Shown piece after piece: positions 18,602 to 27,180 of a stretch of DNA of 64,000 bases (the stretch's first letter is position 1; each line of letters opens with the position of its first letter). The position numbers and the translations under genes were made by a program. The notes under the pieces were generated by a model. It was not told where the DNA came from. It saw only the letters and a program-made list of their open reading frames with translations, and ran no database searches. This DNA comes from Neobacillus sp. Marseille-Q6967 (GTDB taxonomy: Bacteria; Bacillota; Bacilli; Bacillales; Cytobacillaceae): NCBI RefSeq assembly GCF_946151075.1, contig NZ_CAMGZB010000001.1, positions 434,001-498,000 on the forward strand, in the 5' to 3' direction.

Positions 18602-19762
18602 TTAAAGTGTCTGCGATTCTAGACGAAACCCTTCCACGACGACCTCTTCATCTACTTCCAACAATAGGCATCGTTTTCCTTCAAATGTTATATATTTTAC
18701 ATTTTTCAGGTCTTTCGGGTTGATCGCTACTTCCGCCAATTTCGTGCTAATTTTGATGGTCTTCGGAACTAAATTGCTTGCTTTGAATTCATGTTTCTCG
18801 TCATCTACGACACTTTTAAAGGCATGTTCTACTTTTGCCGTATCTACGTTTTCAACGCCGCTTACCGTTAAAATGCGCTCGATGTCCTTATAATCCAGCA
18901 TTGGGGTTTCACTTTCCTCATTTTCTTCATTCTCCTGTATCACCTTGTCGATTTCCTCATAGACATTGGAAATGATCGTGGATTCTACTTCGTCCCCTAT
19001 TACTTCTTTTAAAATCAATTCAAAGCTATCCTTATGTTCCTGGGCCGTCATAATCACTTCGCAATTAAGAACATCTTCGATAAAAGTAAAATCAGGTTGA
19101 TTTGCTTTACCCGCACAATAAAGAATATGATTCACATCCGCTGAATTGTCATTAAACGCAGGGAAGAGGAATCCTGACATTGGAGATTGTAAATTAATAA
19201 TCGGGTCCATTACATTATAAGGCTTATACTCTTGTTCAATATAATCAAACATCAAAGCCTTTTTTGGCTGGTCGGTTTTATTGAGACTGCAAAGGATAAA
19301 CTCAGAGGAGAAAACCTCATCATCCCCGCCTTCTTCAGATTCTAAATCTCGTTTCCTTGTCGCCTTTCGGTATTCACCACGGATAAACGTCACTACAGTA
19401 TCAAATTCATAGACAGCTTGAGCAAACATTTTGGCAACAATCTCGAGCATGTAGTCATTCCAATCTTCCGATGAATCTGAATGTAATCCGTCGAATAGAA
19501 TGGTTTGGGTGCTGTCTTCCACATCACGCCTAAACTTCAGTTCAAACAGTTTCGAGTCAAGCTGCCCTGTCAAAACCTTCTTAAAGTTAGATAAAAATAA
19601 TTCTTGTGTTTCCTGGTCTAACATTTGAAATGGCTGGCTGACCTGATGATAAATCTCACCTGATTCCTTCTTTACATAAACATTAAAAATTTCGCGAATC
19701 TGCATTCGATAGTTATCTAATTTAAATTCTTTACGGATATTAGCAATGTCTTTTTTATTCAT
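18602..19762 (-). CDS. DUF4317 domain protein
   Basis: About 386 residues beginning MNKKDIANIRKEFKLDNYRM, the characteristic start of DUF4317, with REIFNVYVKKESGEIYH shortly after. I use the ATG at 19762, nine bases after GGGAG, rather than the GTG at 19801, because the family starts there. It is acidic, soluble and lacks membrane segments or recognisable catalytic motifs. It is a single-gene unit with its own terminator. Function unknown. Confidence 0.85.
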   Translation of the reverse strand: MNKKDIANIRKEFKLDNYRMQIREIFNVYVKKESGEIYHQVSQPFQMLDQETQELFLSNFKKVLTGQLDSKLFELKFRRDVEDSTQTILFDGLHSDSSEDWNDYMLEIVAKMFAQAVYEFDTVVTFIRGEYRKATRKRDLESEEGGDDEVFSSEFILCSLNKTDQPKKALMFDYIEQEYKPYNVMDPIINLQSPMSGFLFPAFNDNSADVNHILYCAGKANQPDFTFIEDVLNCEVIMTAQEHKDSFELILKEVIGDEVESTIISNVYEEIDKVIQENEENEESETPMLDYKDIERILTVSGVENVDTAKVEHAFKSVVDDEKHEFKASNLVPKTIKISTKLAEVAINPKDLKNVKYITFEGKRCLLLEVDEEVVVEGFRLESQTL

Positions 19763-19969
19763 TTGTCTCATCTCCCATCCCTGATTATACTGTTCAGACA
19801 CAAAAATAGTAATACTTGATATTTTTTCACTTTTAATAGCTGAAAGGTATCAACATCTTAGCTAACCTTTATTAATATTTCCAAGTCTTAAATCTCTTTA
19901 ACTTGAGTATTGTTTTAAATAGCGGGAAATTTTAATGAAGAAATTCGTAGGAAATCCGGAGGGATATAG

Positions 19970-20941
19970 ATGAAAGCGGTGGTTTATAACAAATATGGTT
20001 CCCCTGATGTTCTTGAAGTAACAGAGGTGGAAAAACCGATTCCTAAGGACAATCAGGTCCTTGTAAAAATTCGTGCCGCATCCTTGAATTATGGTAACCT
20101 CGTCCTTTTGAAGGGAGATCCCTTCTTAGCTCGTTTTGCCTTCGGGCTTTTAAAACCAAAATACCCCATACCTGGAGGTGACATAGCAGGACGGGTTGAA
20201 GCAGTTGGCAAAGATGTGAAACAGTTTCAACCAGGGGATGATGTGTTTGGAGACCTATCCGGTAGTGGCTGGGGAGGATTTGCTGAATATGTTTCAGTTC
20301 AAGAAAAAGCATTAGCACTTAAACCAGCAAACTTGTCATATGAGGAAGCGGCAGCGGTACCGATGGCAGGTGTTACAGCCTTACAAAGTCTAAGAGATAA
20401 AGGTAAGATTCAGCCTGGACAGAAAGTCTTGATTCATGGTGCATCTGGTGGTGTGGGGACTTTCGCCGTACAGATTGCCAAATCGTTCGGAGCAGAGGTA
20501 ACAGGTGTTTGCAGTACAAGAAATAAGGAGATTTTACAGTCTATTGGTGCTGACCATGCGATTGACTATACAAAGGAGGATTTTACAAAAAGAGCAAAGA
20601 AGTATGACCTGATTCTTGCTGTTAACGGGCATCATCCGATTTCATCTTATAAACGTTCCTTAAATCTACATGGAAATTTTGTTCACGTCGGAGGTTCAGG
20701 TGCTCAGCTGTTCCAAACCATGACCCTAGGATCTATGATTTCATGGACGGGGAAGAAAAAAATGAGCACCTTTTTACAAAGACAAAGCCAAAAAGATCTC
20801 ATTTATATGAAAGAACTCCTTGAAGAAGGTAAAGTAAAACCGGTTATGGATAAAAATTTTAAAATGAGTGAAGTGAAAGAAGCTTTCCGTTATTTTGAAG
20901 AAGGCCATGCCAAAGGGAAAATTGTCATTTCGATGGGATAA
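19970..20941 (+). CDS. NAD(P)-dependent alcohol dehydrogenase/quinone oxidoreductase (MDR, zinc-free)
   Basis: A 323-residue medium-chain reductase. The GroES-like N-terminal domain has IRAASLNYGNLVLLKG and PGGDIAGRVEAVG; the nucleotide-binding domain has VLIHGASGGVGTFAVQIAKS near residue 150, and SIGADHAIDYTKEDF. The cysteine and histidine zinc ligands of alcohol dehydrogenases are absent, so it fits the quinone oxidoreductase or enone reductase subgroup. ATG 19970 follows GGAGGGATATAG. It is monocistronic with a terminator. The physiological substrate is unknown. Confidence 0.88.
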   Translation: MKAVVYNKYGSPDVLEVTEVEKPIPKDNQVLVKIRAASLNYGNLVLLKGDPFLARFAFGLLKPKYPIPGGDIAGRVEAVGKDVKQFQPGDDVFGDLSGSGWGGFAEYVSVQEKALALKPANLSYEEAAAVPMAGVTALQSLRDKGKIQPGQKVLIHGASGGVGTFAVQIAKSFGAEVTGVCSTRNKEILQSIGADHAIDYTKEDFTKRAKKYDLILAVNGHHPISSYKRSLNLHGNFVHVGGSGAQLFQTMTLGSMISWTGKKKMSTFLQRQSQKDLIYMKELLEEGKVKPVMDKNFKMSEVKEAFRYFEEGHAKGKIVISMG

Positions 20942-20948
20942 AAGAAAC

Positions 20949-20991
20949 AAAAAAGACTATCGAATAGAAATGTCATTCAATAGTCTTTTTT
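20949..20991 (+). terminator. Terminator of the MDR gene
   Basis: AAAAAAGACTAT pairs with ATAGTCTTTTTT over a 19-base loop; the A and T flanks make it usable in both directions. Confidence 0.85.
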
Positions 20992-21070
20992 CGTTATATT
21001 ATTGTTTGTGATAGGTATCGGGACCCGTTCGTATGCGTTTTTGTTTATTTTTAGGATTAATTACCATCCA

Positions 21071-21943
21071 TTATTTTGTTTGAGTTATTCCGTTAACGAT
21101 TTGAGTCAGTGCTTCGTTGATAGGAGTCAATGGACGGCCGAGAAGTTTTTCAAAGTCATTGCTCTCGACTTCCAACGCTCCATCGCGAATGCCTTTCTGG
21201 ATGTCCACAAGCATCGGAATAATGAATTCTGGTAAGCCAGCACCTTTCATAATTTCGGCATAAGCTGCATCATCAACTTGTTGTACAGGAATTTCCTTAC
21301 CCAATACAGAACCAAGGGCAGACACTAATTCTTGCTGGGTCAATAATGTACCAGAAAGCTCATAAATGGTATTTTCATGTCCTTTTCCGGATAGTACCGC
21401 TGCAGCAGCTTCTGCATACTCTTGCTGCAGTGCCCAGCCTACTTTACCATTTCCTGCTGATGTCACCCATGGTGCTCCTGCCAGAACTCCTTGAATACTT
21501 GGAATTTCATTCTCTAGGTACCAGTTGTTACGTAGGAAACTGTATGGGATTCCTGTTTTCAGGATGGCTTCCTCTGCTGCACGGTGTGGCGGTGCAAGAA
21601 AAATGGTTGTTTCACTAGCATTGCCTAGGCTAGTATAAGCGATGAATTTTACGCCCGAACGCTCAGCCGCCGCAACAGCGTCTGTATGCTGGCGAATTCT
21701 TGTCTCGTTGTCACCATCCGCAGAAATAATTAATAAGCGGTCGATACCTGCAAATGCCGTATCCAAAGTTTCGGGACGATCGAAGTCTCCTTGGCGAACC
21801 TCTACTCCACGAGCCTGCAATCCTTCCGCTTTCTCTGGGTTGCGAACACTAACCGCCAGCTGGCTTGCAGGCACAGTTTTCAACAACGTCTCTACCACTT
21901 TCGAACCTAACTTTCCTGTTGCTCCTGTTACTAATATTTTCAT
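21071..21943 (-). CDS. NmrA/QorB-type NAD(P)-binding oxidoreductase
   Basis: A 290-residue atypical short-chain dehydrogenase. It starts MKILVTGATGKLGSKVVETLL (GxxGxxG dinucleotide loop), with SVRNPEKAEGLQARGVEV, the FAGIDRLLIISAD strand, YTSLGNAS and YSFLRNNWYLEN, matching quinone reductase 2 (QorB/YtfG)-like proteins. It probably reduces quinones or disulfide-stressed electrophiles with NADPH. It has its own promoter with a palindromic operator in the start region, but no matching HxlR, MarR or TetR gene is adjacent. Confidence 0.87.
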   Translation of the reverse strand: MKILVTGATGKLGSKVVETLLKTVPASQLAVSVRNPEKAEGLQARGVEVRQGDFDRPETLDTAFAGIDRLLIISADGDNETRIRQHTDAVAAAERSGVKFIAYTSLGNASETTIFLAPPHRAAEEAILKTGIPYSFLRNNWYLENEIPSIQGVLAGAPWVTSAGNGKVGWALQQEYAEAAAAVLSGKGHENTIYELSGTLLTQQELVSALGSVLGKEIPVQQVDDAAYAEIMKGAGLPEFIIPMLVDIQKGIRDGALEVESNDFEKLLGRPLTPINEALTQIVNGITQTK

Positions 21944-21991
21944 AATCTATTCCTCCCAAATTTTTTATTGGTATTTTCTGATATAACACCT

Positions 21992-22045
21992 GTAATTATT
22001 TTAATTACCTGTAATCATAATAATTACTACAAGCTGTTTTGTCAA
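21992..22045 (-). promoter_or_regulatory. Promoter and operator of the NmrA-type gene
   Basis: On the minus strand TTGACA (22040-22045), 17-bp spacer, TATTAT (22017-22022). Directly downstream GTAATTA-AAA-TAATTAC (21992-22008) is a perfect palindrome, and GTAAT-ATTAC half-sites overlap the -10 box. A repressor site is likely; the regulator is not in the window vicinity. Confidence 0.75.
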
Positions 22046-22051
22046 TAAATA

Positions 22052-22085
22052 AAAAAACAACAAGGACTTATCCAAGTTGTTTTTT
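22052..22085 (-). terminator. Terminator of the adenosine deaminase gene
   Basis: AAAAAACAAC/GTTGTTTTTT stem, T run on the minus strand. Confidence 0.85.
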
Positions 22086-22095
22086 ATGATTTTTA

Positions 22096-23088
22096 TTATA
22101 GGTATTTCTTTAGCTTTTCCTTTGTTTTTAAATCTGCAAAAGATGCCTCTACACTATTCAGATAAATTTGTTTATACTCTTTAACATTCATAGCAAATTC
22201 ATTACAAACTATATGACATTCCTCTGCCATAGTTGTATCTGATACCGTTCTGTTGTCCGTATTAACCGTTACTTTTATTCCATCTCTGTGAAAGTCATAA
22301 ATTGGATGAGCACTAAATTGTTGCACTGCTTTCGTTTGAACATTACTAGTTGGACACATTTCAAGCACGATCTGTTTTTCCTTTACAATGTTATATGCTT
22401 CCACACAGTCCTTAATAAATACACCGTGTCCAATTCTTTCTGCACCTAACAACTCTACGGCTTCCAGCACATTTTTTCCGATTCCGGTTTCACCGGCATG
22501 AATTGTGACTCTGTAGCCATATTGTCTAGCTAATGAGATGGGTTCTACGAATTTTCCGCAAAATCCTTCTTCTTCTGAAGCACACAAATCAATCGCGACA
22601 ACACCTTTTCCAAGGAATGTCTTACCCTTTTCTACAACCTCAAAAGCACTTTCTACAGACATGGTTCTCATACATGATAAAATGATATTTCCTTTAATAT
22701 CAAATTGGTCTTCTGCCTCCTTCATTCCGTCTATCACACTTTGAATGATTTCTTCTACCGATAACCCCTTCCGCGTATGAAGTAATGGTGCAAATCGAAC
22801 CTCCATATATTTCACATTTTCCTCTGCTGCATCTTCAAAAAGCTCAAAGGTAATTCTTTTTAGATTTTCATTAGATTGCATGACTAAATTAGGGATGGAA
22901 AATCTTTTTAAATATTCATCTAGGGATTCACAATCTAATGGAGCAATAAGTTCTCTCTTAATCTCCTCTTTATCAAAAGAAGGTAAACTAGTGCCTTCTT
23001 TCTTTGCAATATCAATAATTGTCTCAGGCCGAACACTCCCATCCAAGTGGCAGTGAAGTTCGATTTTAGGCAATATAGAAAAATTCAT
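22096..23088 (-). CDS. add: Adenosine deaminase
   Basis: A 330-residue cytoplasmic zinc enzyme that deaminates adenosine (and deoxyadenosine) to inosine. The metal ligands HxH are in ELHCHLDGS (residues 12 and 14), the third His in YRVTIHAGETG with the catalytic Glu, RIGHGVFI, EMCPTSNVQT and the metal-binding VTVNTDNRTVS are all intact. Length and motifs are standard for the family. It is preceded by an adenine-type riboswitch, so purine supply controls expression; it is a single gene with its own terminator. Confidence 0.95.
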   Translation of the reverse strand: MNFSILPKIELHCHLDGSVRPETIIDIAKKEGTSLPSFDKEEIKRELIAPLDCESLDEYLKRFSIPNLVMQSNENLKRITFELFEDAAEENVKYMEVRFAPLLHTRKGLSVEEIIQSVIDGMKEAEDQFDIKGNIILSCMRTMSVESAFEVVEKGKTFLGKGVVAIDLCASEEEGFCGKFVEPISLARQYGYRVTIHAGETGIGKNVLEAVELLGAERIGHGVFIKDCVEAYNIVKEKQIVLEMCPTSNVQTKAVQQFSAHPIYDFHRDGIKVTVNTDNRTVSDTTMAEECHIVCNEFAMNVKEYKQIYLNSVEASFADLKTKEKLKKYL

Positions 23089-23112
23089 CGTGGGACCCTC
23101 CTAAATTTTTGT

Positions 23113-23227
23113 AAAAAAAAATTCCTGATTACGAAGAAAATACAAATGCCTGTATCTTCTTCGTAATCAGGAATTATTGGTTCCTGGTAGAGACCTCCAA
23201 ACCGTATTATTGGAGTTATACGAAATT
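23113..23227 (-). promoter_or_regulatory. Adenine riboswitch (purine class) with terminator, before add
   Basis: On the minus strand the aptamer (about 23158-23227) contains TCGTATAACTCC, TACGGTTTGGAGG, TCTCTACCAGGAACC and TTCCTGATTACGAAG, the conserved purine-aptamer core. The residue that decides specificity is T (CCTGATTA, U74 equivalent) as in adenine aptamers, not C as in guanine ones. Downstream a 23-bp terminator stem reuses the 3' strand of P1 (arms at 23121-23143 and 23152-23174, with eight T). Adenine binding should protect that strand and prevent termination, so it is predicted to be an ON switch, as for pbuE. Confidence 0.9.
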
Positions 23228-23383
23228 GTGTATTTCATTAGTTTTTAAAAGGATAATAGATTTTATTTTTATTGTCAAGGGGTCACTTTTGCTGTTATTT
23301 TCATTGCGAAGTATCAAAATATTAAATAGAATTAGAAAATATAAAAGGAAAACTCTAGGGGTTTTTAGAGAGGCGGCAGGGAA

Positions 23384-24520
23384 ATGCATTATGATGTAAT
23401 CGTAATTGGAGCAGGTTCAATGGGGATGGCTGCGGGTTATTTTTTAGCAAAGAGCGGCAAAAGAACATTATTACTAGATTCTTTTAACCCGCCTCATAAT
23501 AAGGGGAGTCATCACGGGGATACCCGAATCATTCGATATGCTTATGGTGAGGGGGAGGAATATGTTCCATTAGTTCTCAAAGCCCAAGAACTATGGAATG
23601 ACCTTGAAAAAGTTTCTGGAAAGCAGCTGTTTCTTCAAACAGGAGTACTCAATGTTGGCAGTGAACAGACAGATTTTATCCAAAACATTATTTCGAGTTC
23701 AAAGACTTACTCCCTGCCGCTAGAGGTGATGGGTGCAAGCGAAGTGAATAAGCGCTGGCCAGGCATCTCTTTACCTGATGAATATATTGGTTGTTTTGAA
23801 CCAACTTCAGGTGTACTAAAACCTGAAGAATGCATTAGTGCCTATCGGGAACTTGCTGAAATGCACGGTGCTTCGATTTTAACGAATAGTAAAGTGAAAG
23901 AAATATCAGTTCAGCAGAACTTAGTAACCATCAAAACAGCGGAACAGACACTCACCTCTGATGGGCTGATTGTCTCGGCAGGCGCATGGTCAGGAAGTCT
24001 TCTGTCCATGTTGGGTTTAGAGCTTCCTCTTAACCCGGTCAGAAAAACATTTGCCTGGTTTGATGCCAATGAAAGTCTCTACAATCATCATAGGTTTCCA
24101 GCCTTTGCATTTGAGACGGCTGAAGGACTTTATTATGGTTTTCCGAGCATCGACGGTTCTGGATTAAAAGTAGGCCGGCATGACGGAGGCGAGAACATCA
24201 ATCCTGATGAAGACATACTGGGTTTTGGTGAATTAGAGGGAGATGAAGCAGATTTAAAGCAATTTTTGAATCAGTATATGCCTCATACACAACAATTAAA
24301 GTACGGGAAAACCTGTATCTATACCCTTACTCCAGATGAAGACTTCATCATTGATGTGCATCCCAGTTATTCAAACGTTGCCATTGCATCAGGATTCTCA
24401 GGTCACGGCTTTAAATTTAGCAGTGTGGTTGGACTAATCTTAAGCGAATTGATTATAACAGGGAAAACAGAACACGATGTTTCACCATTTTCCATGAATC
24501 GATTTGAAAAAAGAATATAA
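23384..24520 (+). CDS. solA: N-methyl amino acid oxidase (SolA/monomeric sarcosine oxidase family)
   Basis: A 378-residue FAD enzyme that oxidatively demethylates N-methyl amino acids (sarcosine or N-methyltryptophan), releasing formaldehyde and H2O2. The FAD motif YDVIVIGAGSMGMAAGYFLA is at residues 3-22, followed by SHHGDTRIIRYAYGEG. Cys in GKTCIYTLTPDEDF matches the cysteine that carries covalent FAD, and ASGFSGHGFKFS closes the fold. ATG 23384 has a modest AGGCGG/AGGG site. Sarcosine and N-methyltryptophan cannot be told apart as substrate by eye. Confidence 0.88.
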   Translation: MHYDVIVIGAGSMGMAAGYFLAKSGKRTLLLDSFNPPHNKGSHHGDTRIIRYAYGEGEEYVPLVLKAQELWNDLEKVSGKQLFLQTGVLNVGSEQTDFIQNIISSSKTYSLPLEVMGASEVNKRWPGISLPDEYIGCFEPTSGVLKPEECISAYRELAEMHGASILTNSKVKEISVQQNLVTIKTAEQTLTSDGLIVSAGAWSGSLLSMLGLELPLNPVRKTFAWFDANESLYNHHRFPAFAFETAEGLYYGFPSIDGSGLKVGRHDGGENINPDEDILGFGELEGDEADLKQFLNQYMPHTQQLKYGKTCIYTLTPDEDFIIDVHPSYSNVAIASGFSGHGFKFSSVVGLILSELIITGKTEHDVSPFSMNRFEKRI

Positions 24521-24524
24521 GAGG

Positions 24525-24558
24525 AAAATGGCTTGGGGCATCTTCCAAGCCATTTTTT
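24525..24558. terminator. Shared terminator of convergent solA-type and SRPBCC genes
   Basis: AAAATGGCTTGG/CCAAGCCATTTT perfect 12-bp stem with an 8-base loop; A and T flanks allow function in both directions. Confidence 0.9.
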
Positions 24559-25009
24559 ATACTTTTAAAGCTTCTTCTTCCACCTTTTTTAAAAATTCCT
24601 GGACGACGATATTGTTGCTTTTTTCGCTGCCAAGCTTTAACATCGCTCTCCCTACAAAATTAACTCCTTTGTTTTGCCCTTCATAAATAAACTTCGTATG
24701 GGTTTCATCGATTTTAATTAATGTGAACGTAAGGGTAATCTCAAAAGCCTTTCCTAGTACAAATTGGATTTGTTTCCTCTTTCTGTCCGGCAGGTTTTCA
24801 TAGGCTAATGTTTCAACGATATACGTTTCCACGCGTTTTCCTTCGCGGTATTTTTGCTGATGTTTTGCCCCCGCCTCTTCTTCCGTCTTTTCTATTAATG
24901 TATGCTCCTCCACTTTAGGCATAATTCTTTTGATGTTCTTATCGGAAAATAAACTCCATACTTTTTCAATATTCGCTTCAATCATTGTTTCTTCGTTCCA
25001 CTGAATCAT
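24557..25009 (-). CDS. SRPBCC (START/Bet v1-like) family protein
   Basis: 150 residues with the SRPBCC pattern: IEANIEKVWSLFSDKNIKRIMP at the start, alternating beta strands, and a long C-terminal helix (SNNIVVQEFLKKVEEEALK). Such domains bind hydrophobic ligands. Its start overlaps the stop of the upstream MerR gene (ATGA), so the two are coupled and the protein may act with, or be controlled by, that regulator. Ligand unknown. Confidence 0.75.
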   Translation of the reverse strand: MIQWNEETMIEANIEKVWSLFSDKNIKRIMPKVEEHTLIEKTEEEAGAKHQQKYREGKRVETYIVETLAYENLPDRKRKQIQFVLGKAFEITLTFTLIKIDETHTKFIYEGQNKGVNFVGRAMLKLGSEKSNNIVVQEFLKKVEEEALKV

Positions 25010-25350
25010 TCCTTTTCCTCCTTCCCAGATGCTAGAAAATCATCAATCTCTTCCACCTTCAGCCGAAGGTCCTCAATCTGCATCTGTATTTTCTCTCGTT
25101 TTTGAATTAATAAAGCTTCTAAGTTTGCGAACGACTCATCTTCCATTACCGAAATCATTTCCTGAATCGTAAAACCAAAGCTTCTCAGCTTTCCTAAAAG
25201 AACAGCTAAAAAATAGCTTCCATCATCGTAATAGCGGTAGTTATTATCAGGATCAATATAGGCAGGCTCGAGCAGCTTAACTTCCGCATAATAGCGTAAC
25301 GTTTCTTTACTTAAACCGGTCATCACAGCAAATTCACTAATCTTATACAT
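25006..25350 (-). CDS. MerR-family transcriptional regulator
   Basis: 114 residues starting MYKISEFAVMTGLSKETLRYY, the canonical MerR winged helix, followed by NNYRYYDDGSY and a C-terminal coiled coil (KREKIQMQIEDLRLKVEEIDDFL). I use ATG 25350 (AGGAGGG site); the frame extends 41 residues further, but those overlap the promoter and operator. No cysteine-rich effector domain is present, so the coiled coil is the dimer interface and the inducer is not evident. Autoregulation through the long-spacer promoter upstream is likely. Confidence 0.88.
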   Translation of the reverse strand: MYKISEFAVMTGLSKETLRYYAEVKLLEPAYIDPDNNYRYYDDGSYFLAVLLGKLRSFGFTIQEMISVMEDESFANLEALLIQKREKIQMQIEDLRLKVEEIDDFLASGKEEKE

Positions 25351-25368
25351 CTTCGCCCTCCTGCCTCT

Positions 25369-25400
25369 ATCATAAACTGTGGGGTGCACCACAGGGTCAA
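25369..25400 (-). promoter_or_regulatory. MerR-type promoter with 20-bp spacer and palindrome
   Basis: Minus strand TTGACC (25395-25400), a 20-bp spacer holding the dyad CTGTGG-N6-CCACAG (25377-25394), then TATGAT (25369-25374). Over-long spacers with a central dyad are the hallmark of promoters untwisted by MerR proteins. Confidence 0.8.
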
Positions 25401-25430
25401 CATCTTTATAATAATTTTTTACCATTCTCC

Positions 25431-25466
25431 TTAAAAAAGAACCCTGAATAAAATATCCAGGGTTCT
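25431..25466 (-). terminator. Terminator of the membrane protein gene
   Basis: AGAACCCTG/CAGGGTTCT stem, minus-strand tail TTTTTTAA. Confidence 0.88.
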
Positions 25467-25473
25467 CATTCAA

Positions 25474-26373
25474 TTATTCCGCTTTTACTAAAGAAGGGTT
25501 ATCTGATGGTATAGTACGGCCTCTTTTTTCCTTTATATAAAATACACCCGCTGTGATGACTGTACCAAACCAAGCAAGTAATAATAGTCCCGCCAGAATT
25601 GGCACTGTTGTTAGTTCAAAAACGGTACGACCAAGAGCTGTTTGGATACCAATCATTCCGATCATTAGCATCCAACTGATACTGCCGGAATGGATTAACA
25701 ACTTTTTAAAACGTTCACTAACGTGAATTTTCTCTAGCAGCCAAGCCGGAAAGATTAATGTCTGCAATGCATGAAATCCAACTCCATGCAGTACAATTAG
25801 ATTCCCTGCATCCCCTGTAAATCGGTCTTGAAGCAAGATCATCCAAATCCCCGCAAAATTGGCCGCTAAAACGGAAAGAAATGCATAGCGTATTCCCACG
25901 ATTAACATAGGCCGTTCAAATGGAGCTTTTATACGTAAGAAATGGACAGCAAGCCTAATTGTTAATATTACAAGCACTAATGAAACGACTCCAAAAAGCA
26001 TCCCTGCAATTGTATCCATCATTGTCCCTGCCTGTGAAAATCGCGGGTTCAGTCCCCTAAAGTTTTGAACGGTTTCAATGGCATAAGAATATAGACTTAC
26101 GCTAATAAAAAACCAGCGTACCACTTTTCTTGTACCCGCTTTTAATCTTGTAAGGGGCAAAATGGCTGCGATTGATAATATAAACATTCCAATCGCAGCA
26201 TTAAAGGAAAAAGCATCTTTTATATTCCCTTCAGGTGAAATAATTGGTCCTCGAAAAAAAATGTATACGGCGATACCTGCGGCAAGAATGAATCCAATAA
26301 GACCTGTAATGACAAGTCCTCTTTCACCTTCAAAAAGTTTAGTAGTCGGTTTTACATTTTGACCCATTATCAT
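25474..26373 (-). CDS. Integral membrane protein of unknown function
   Basis: 299 residues with about eight hydrophobic segments, beginning around residue 20 (GLVITGLIGFILAAGIAVYI) and ending with a short basic tail. I do not recognise the family; no transporter signature or enzyme motif is evident. It lies downstream of a TetR-type gene on the same strand, and AT-rich palindromes between them (26396-26414, 26473-26498) suggest the TetR protein represses it. A role in lipid- or drug-related membrane stress would be guesswork. Confidence 0.7.
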   Translation of the reverse strand: MIMGQNVKPTTKLFEGERGLVITGLIGFILAAGIAVYIFFRGPIISPEGNIKDAFSFNAAIGMFILSIAAILPLTRLKAGTRKVVRWFFISVSLYSYAIETVQNFRGLNPRFSQAGTMMDTIAGMLFGVVSLVLVILTIRLAVHFLRIKAPFERPMLIVGIRYAFLSVLAANFAGIWMILLQDRFTGDAGNLIVLHGVGFHALQTLIFPAWLLEKIHVSERFKKLLIHSGSISWMLMIGMIGIQTALGRTVFELTTVPILAGLLLLAWFGTVITAGVFYIKEKRGRTIPSDNPSLVKAE

Positions 26374-26395
26374 AACTTATCCCTTCCTCTATTAT

Positions 26396-26414
26396 TTATT
26401 TATTAATCAATAAA
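26396..26414. promoter_or_regulatory. AT-rich operator near membrane gene start
   Basis: TTTATTTATTAATCAATAAA, an imperfect version of the site at 26473-26498, just upstream of the membrane protein start. Confidence 0.5.
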
Positions 26415-26472
26415 TGGAATTTCAAAAAAAATACTTTGCTTGCGCAAATAGTAGAGAACATATTTTACTTAT

Positions 26473-26498
26473 ATTTATTGATTTATTAATCAATAAAT
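26473..26498. promoter_or_regulatory. TetR operator candidate: ATTTATTGAT-N6-ATCAATAAAT
   Basis: Perfect 10-bp arms around TTATTA, between the TetR gene and the membrane gene. Related sites flank both genes, as expected for a local repressor. Confidence 0.7.
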
Positions 26499-26510
26499 AA
26501 TAAGGGTATA

Positions 26511-26538
26511 AAAAAAGGATCATTTTAATCCTTTTTTT
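26511..26538 (-). terminator. Terminator at the end of the TetR gene
   Basis: AAAAAAGGAT/ATCCTTTTTTT stem-loop; overlaps the stop codon. Confidence 0.75.
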
Positions 26539-27052
26539 AACAATTATCAATTTCCTTTGTTAATTGAGGTAAATCTAATACTTCTGCAACCGTGATTAAT
26601 AGTCCTGTACCAATAAAATGAGCTGCAGTACTTTTTGCATTTGGAATTCCTGCACTTTCAAATTTCATTGTTAAGGAATCAAACATCGTTTTAAATAGAT
26701 CTCGGACATGTTCGCGAATGCCCTCATCGGAAATCACATGTGCCTGCATCACCATTAATACCTCTGCCCGATGTGTTTCGATAATTTTTTCAAATGCGTG
26801 CCCCATTGTTTCAATTAATTGATCGGCTGGTGCTTTAACTTCTGCAAAAGTTTCATAAATTCGCCCGAACGCACGGTCAATAACCGCCTTGAATAATTCC
26901 TCCTTGTTTGAAAAAAAATGAAACACATAAGGCTGAGTTACTCCCGCTTCCTTTGCAACCATTGCTGTCGTTGCTTTATAATACCCCCTTTCCGCGAATA
27001 CCCCAACAGCTTTTTCGATAATGATTTCTTTTTTATCTTCCCGGACTGCCAC
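26537..27052 (-). CDS. TetR-family transcriptional regulator
   Basis: About 171 residues. The N-terminal HTH reads EKAVGVFAERGYYKATTAMVAKEAGVTQPYVFHFFSNKEELF, diagnostic of TetR, followed by a helical ligand-binding domain ending in two cysteine-poor helices. I favour GTG 27052 (AGAAGG at normal spacing) over TTG 27064, which lies on top of that site. AT-rich palindromes occur upstream of it and of the membrane gene it precedes, so local repression is likely. Ligand unknown. Confidence 0.85.
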   Translation of the reverse strand: MAVREDKKEIIIEKAVGVFAERGYYKATTAMVAKEAGVTQPYVFHFFSNKEELFKAVIDRAFGRIYETFAEVKAPADQLIETMGHAFEKIIETHRAEVLMVMQAHVISDEGIREHVRDLFKTMFDSLTMKFESAGIPNAKSTAAHFIGTGLLITVAEVLDLPQLTKEIDNC

Positions 27053-27072
27053 TGCTATTACCAACCTTCTAC

Positions 27073-27100
27073 ATTATTTATTGATTAATAAATAAATAAT
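27073..27100. promoter_or_regulatory. Operator candidate upstream of the TetR gene
   Basis: TTTATTGATTAATAAATAAA resembles the two other AT-rich sites and would serve autorepression. Confidence 0.5.
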
Positions 27101-27180
27101 AATTAAGGCTTTAATTTTTGTCAATAGTCCCTAAGAATTTAACCAAACTAATGATTGTTAAAAACAAACTTAATTAAGGT

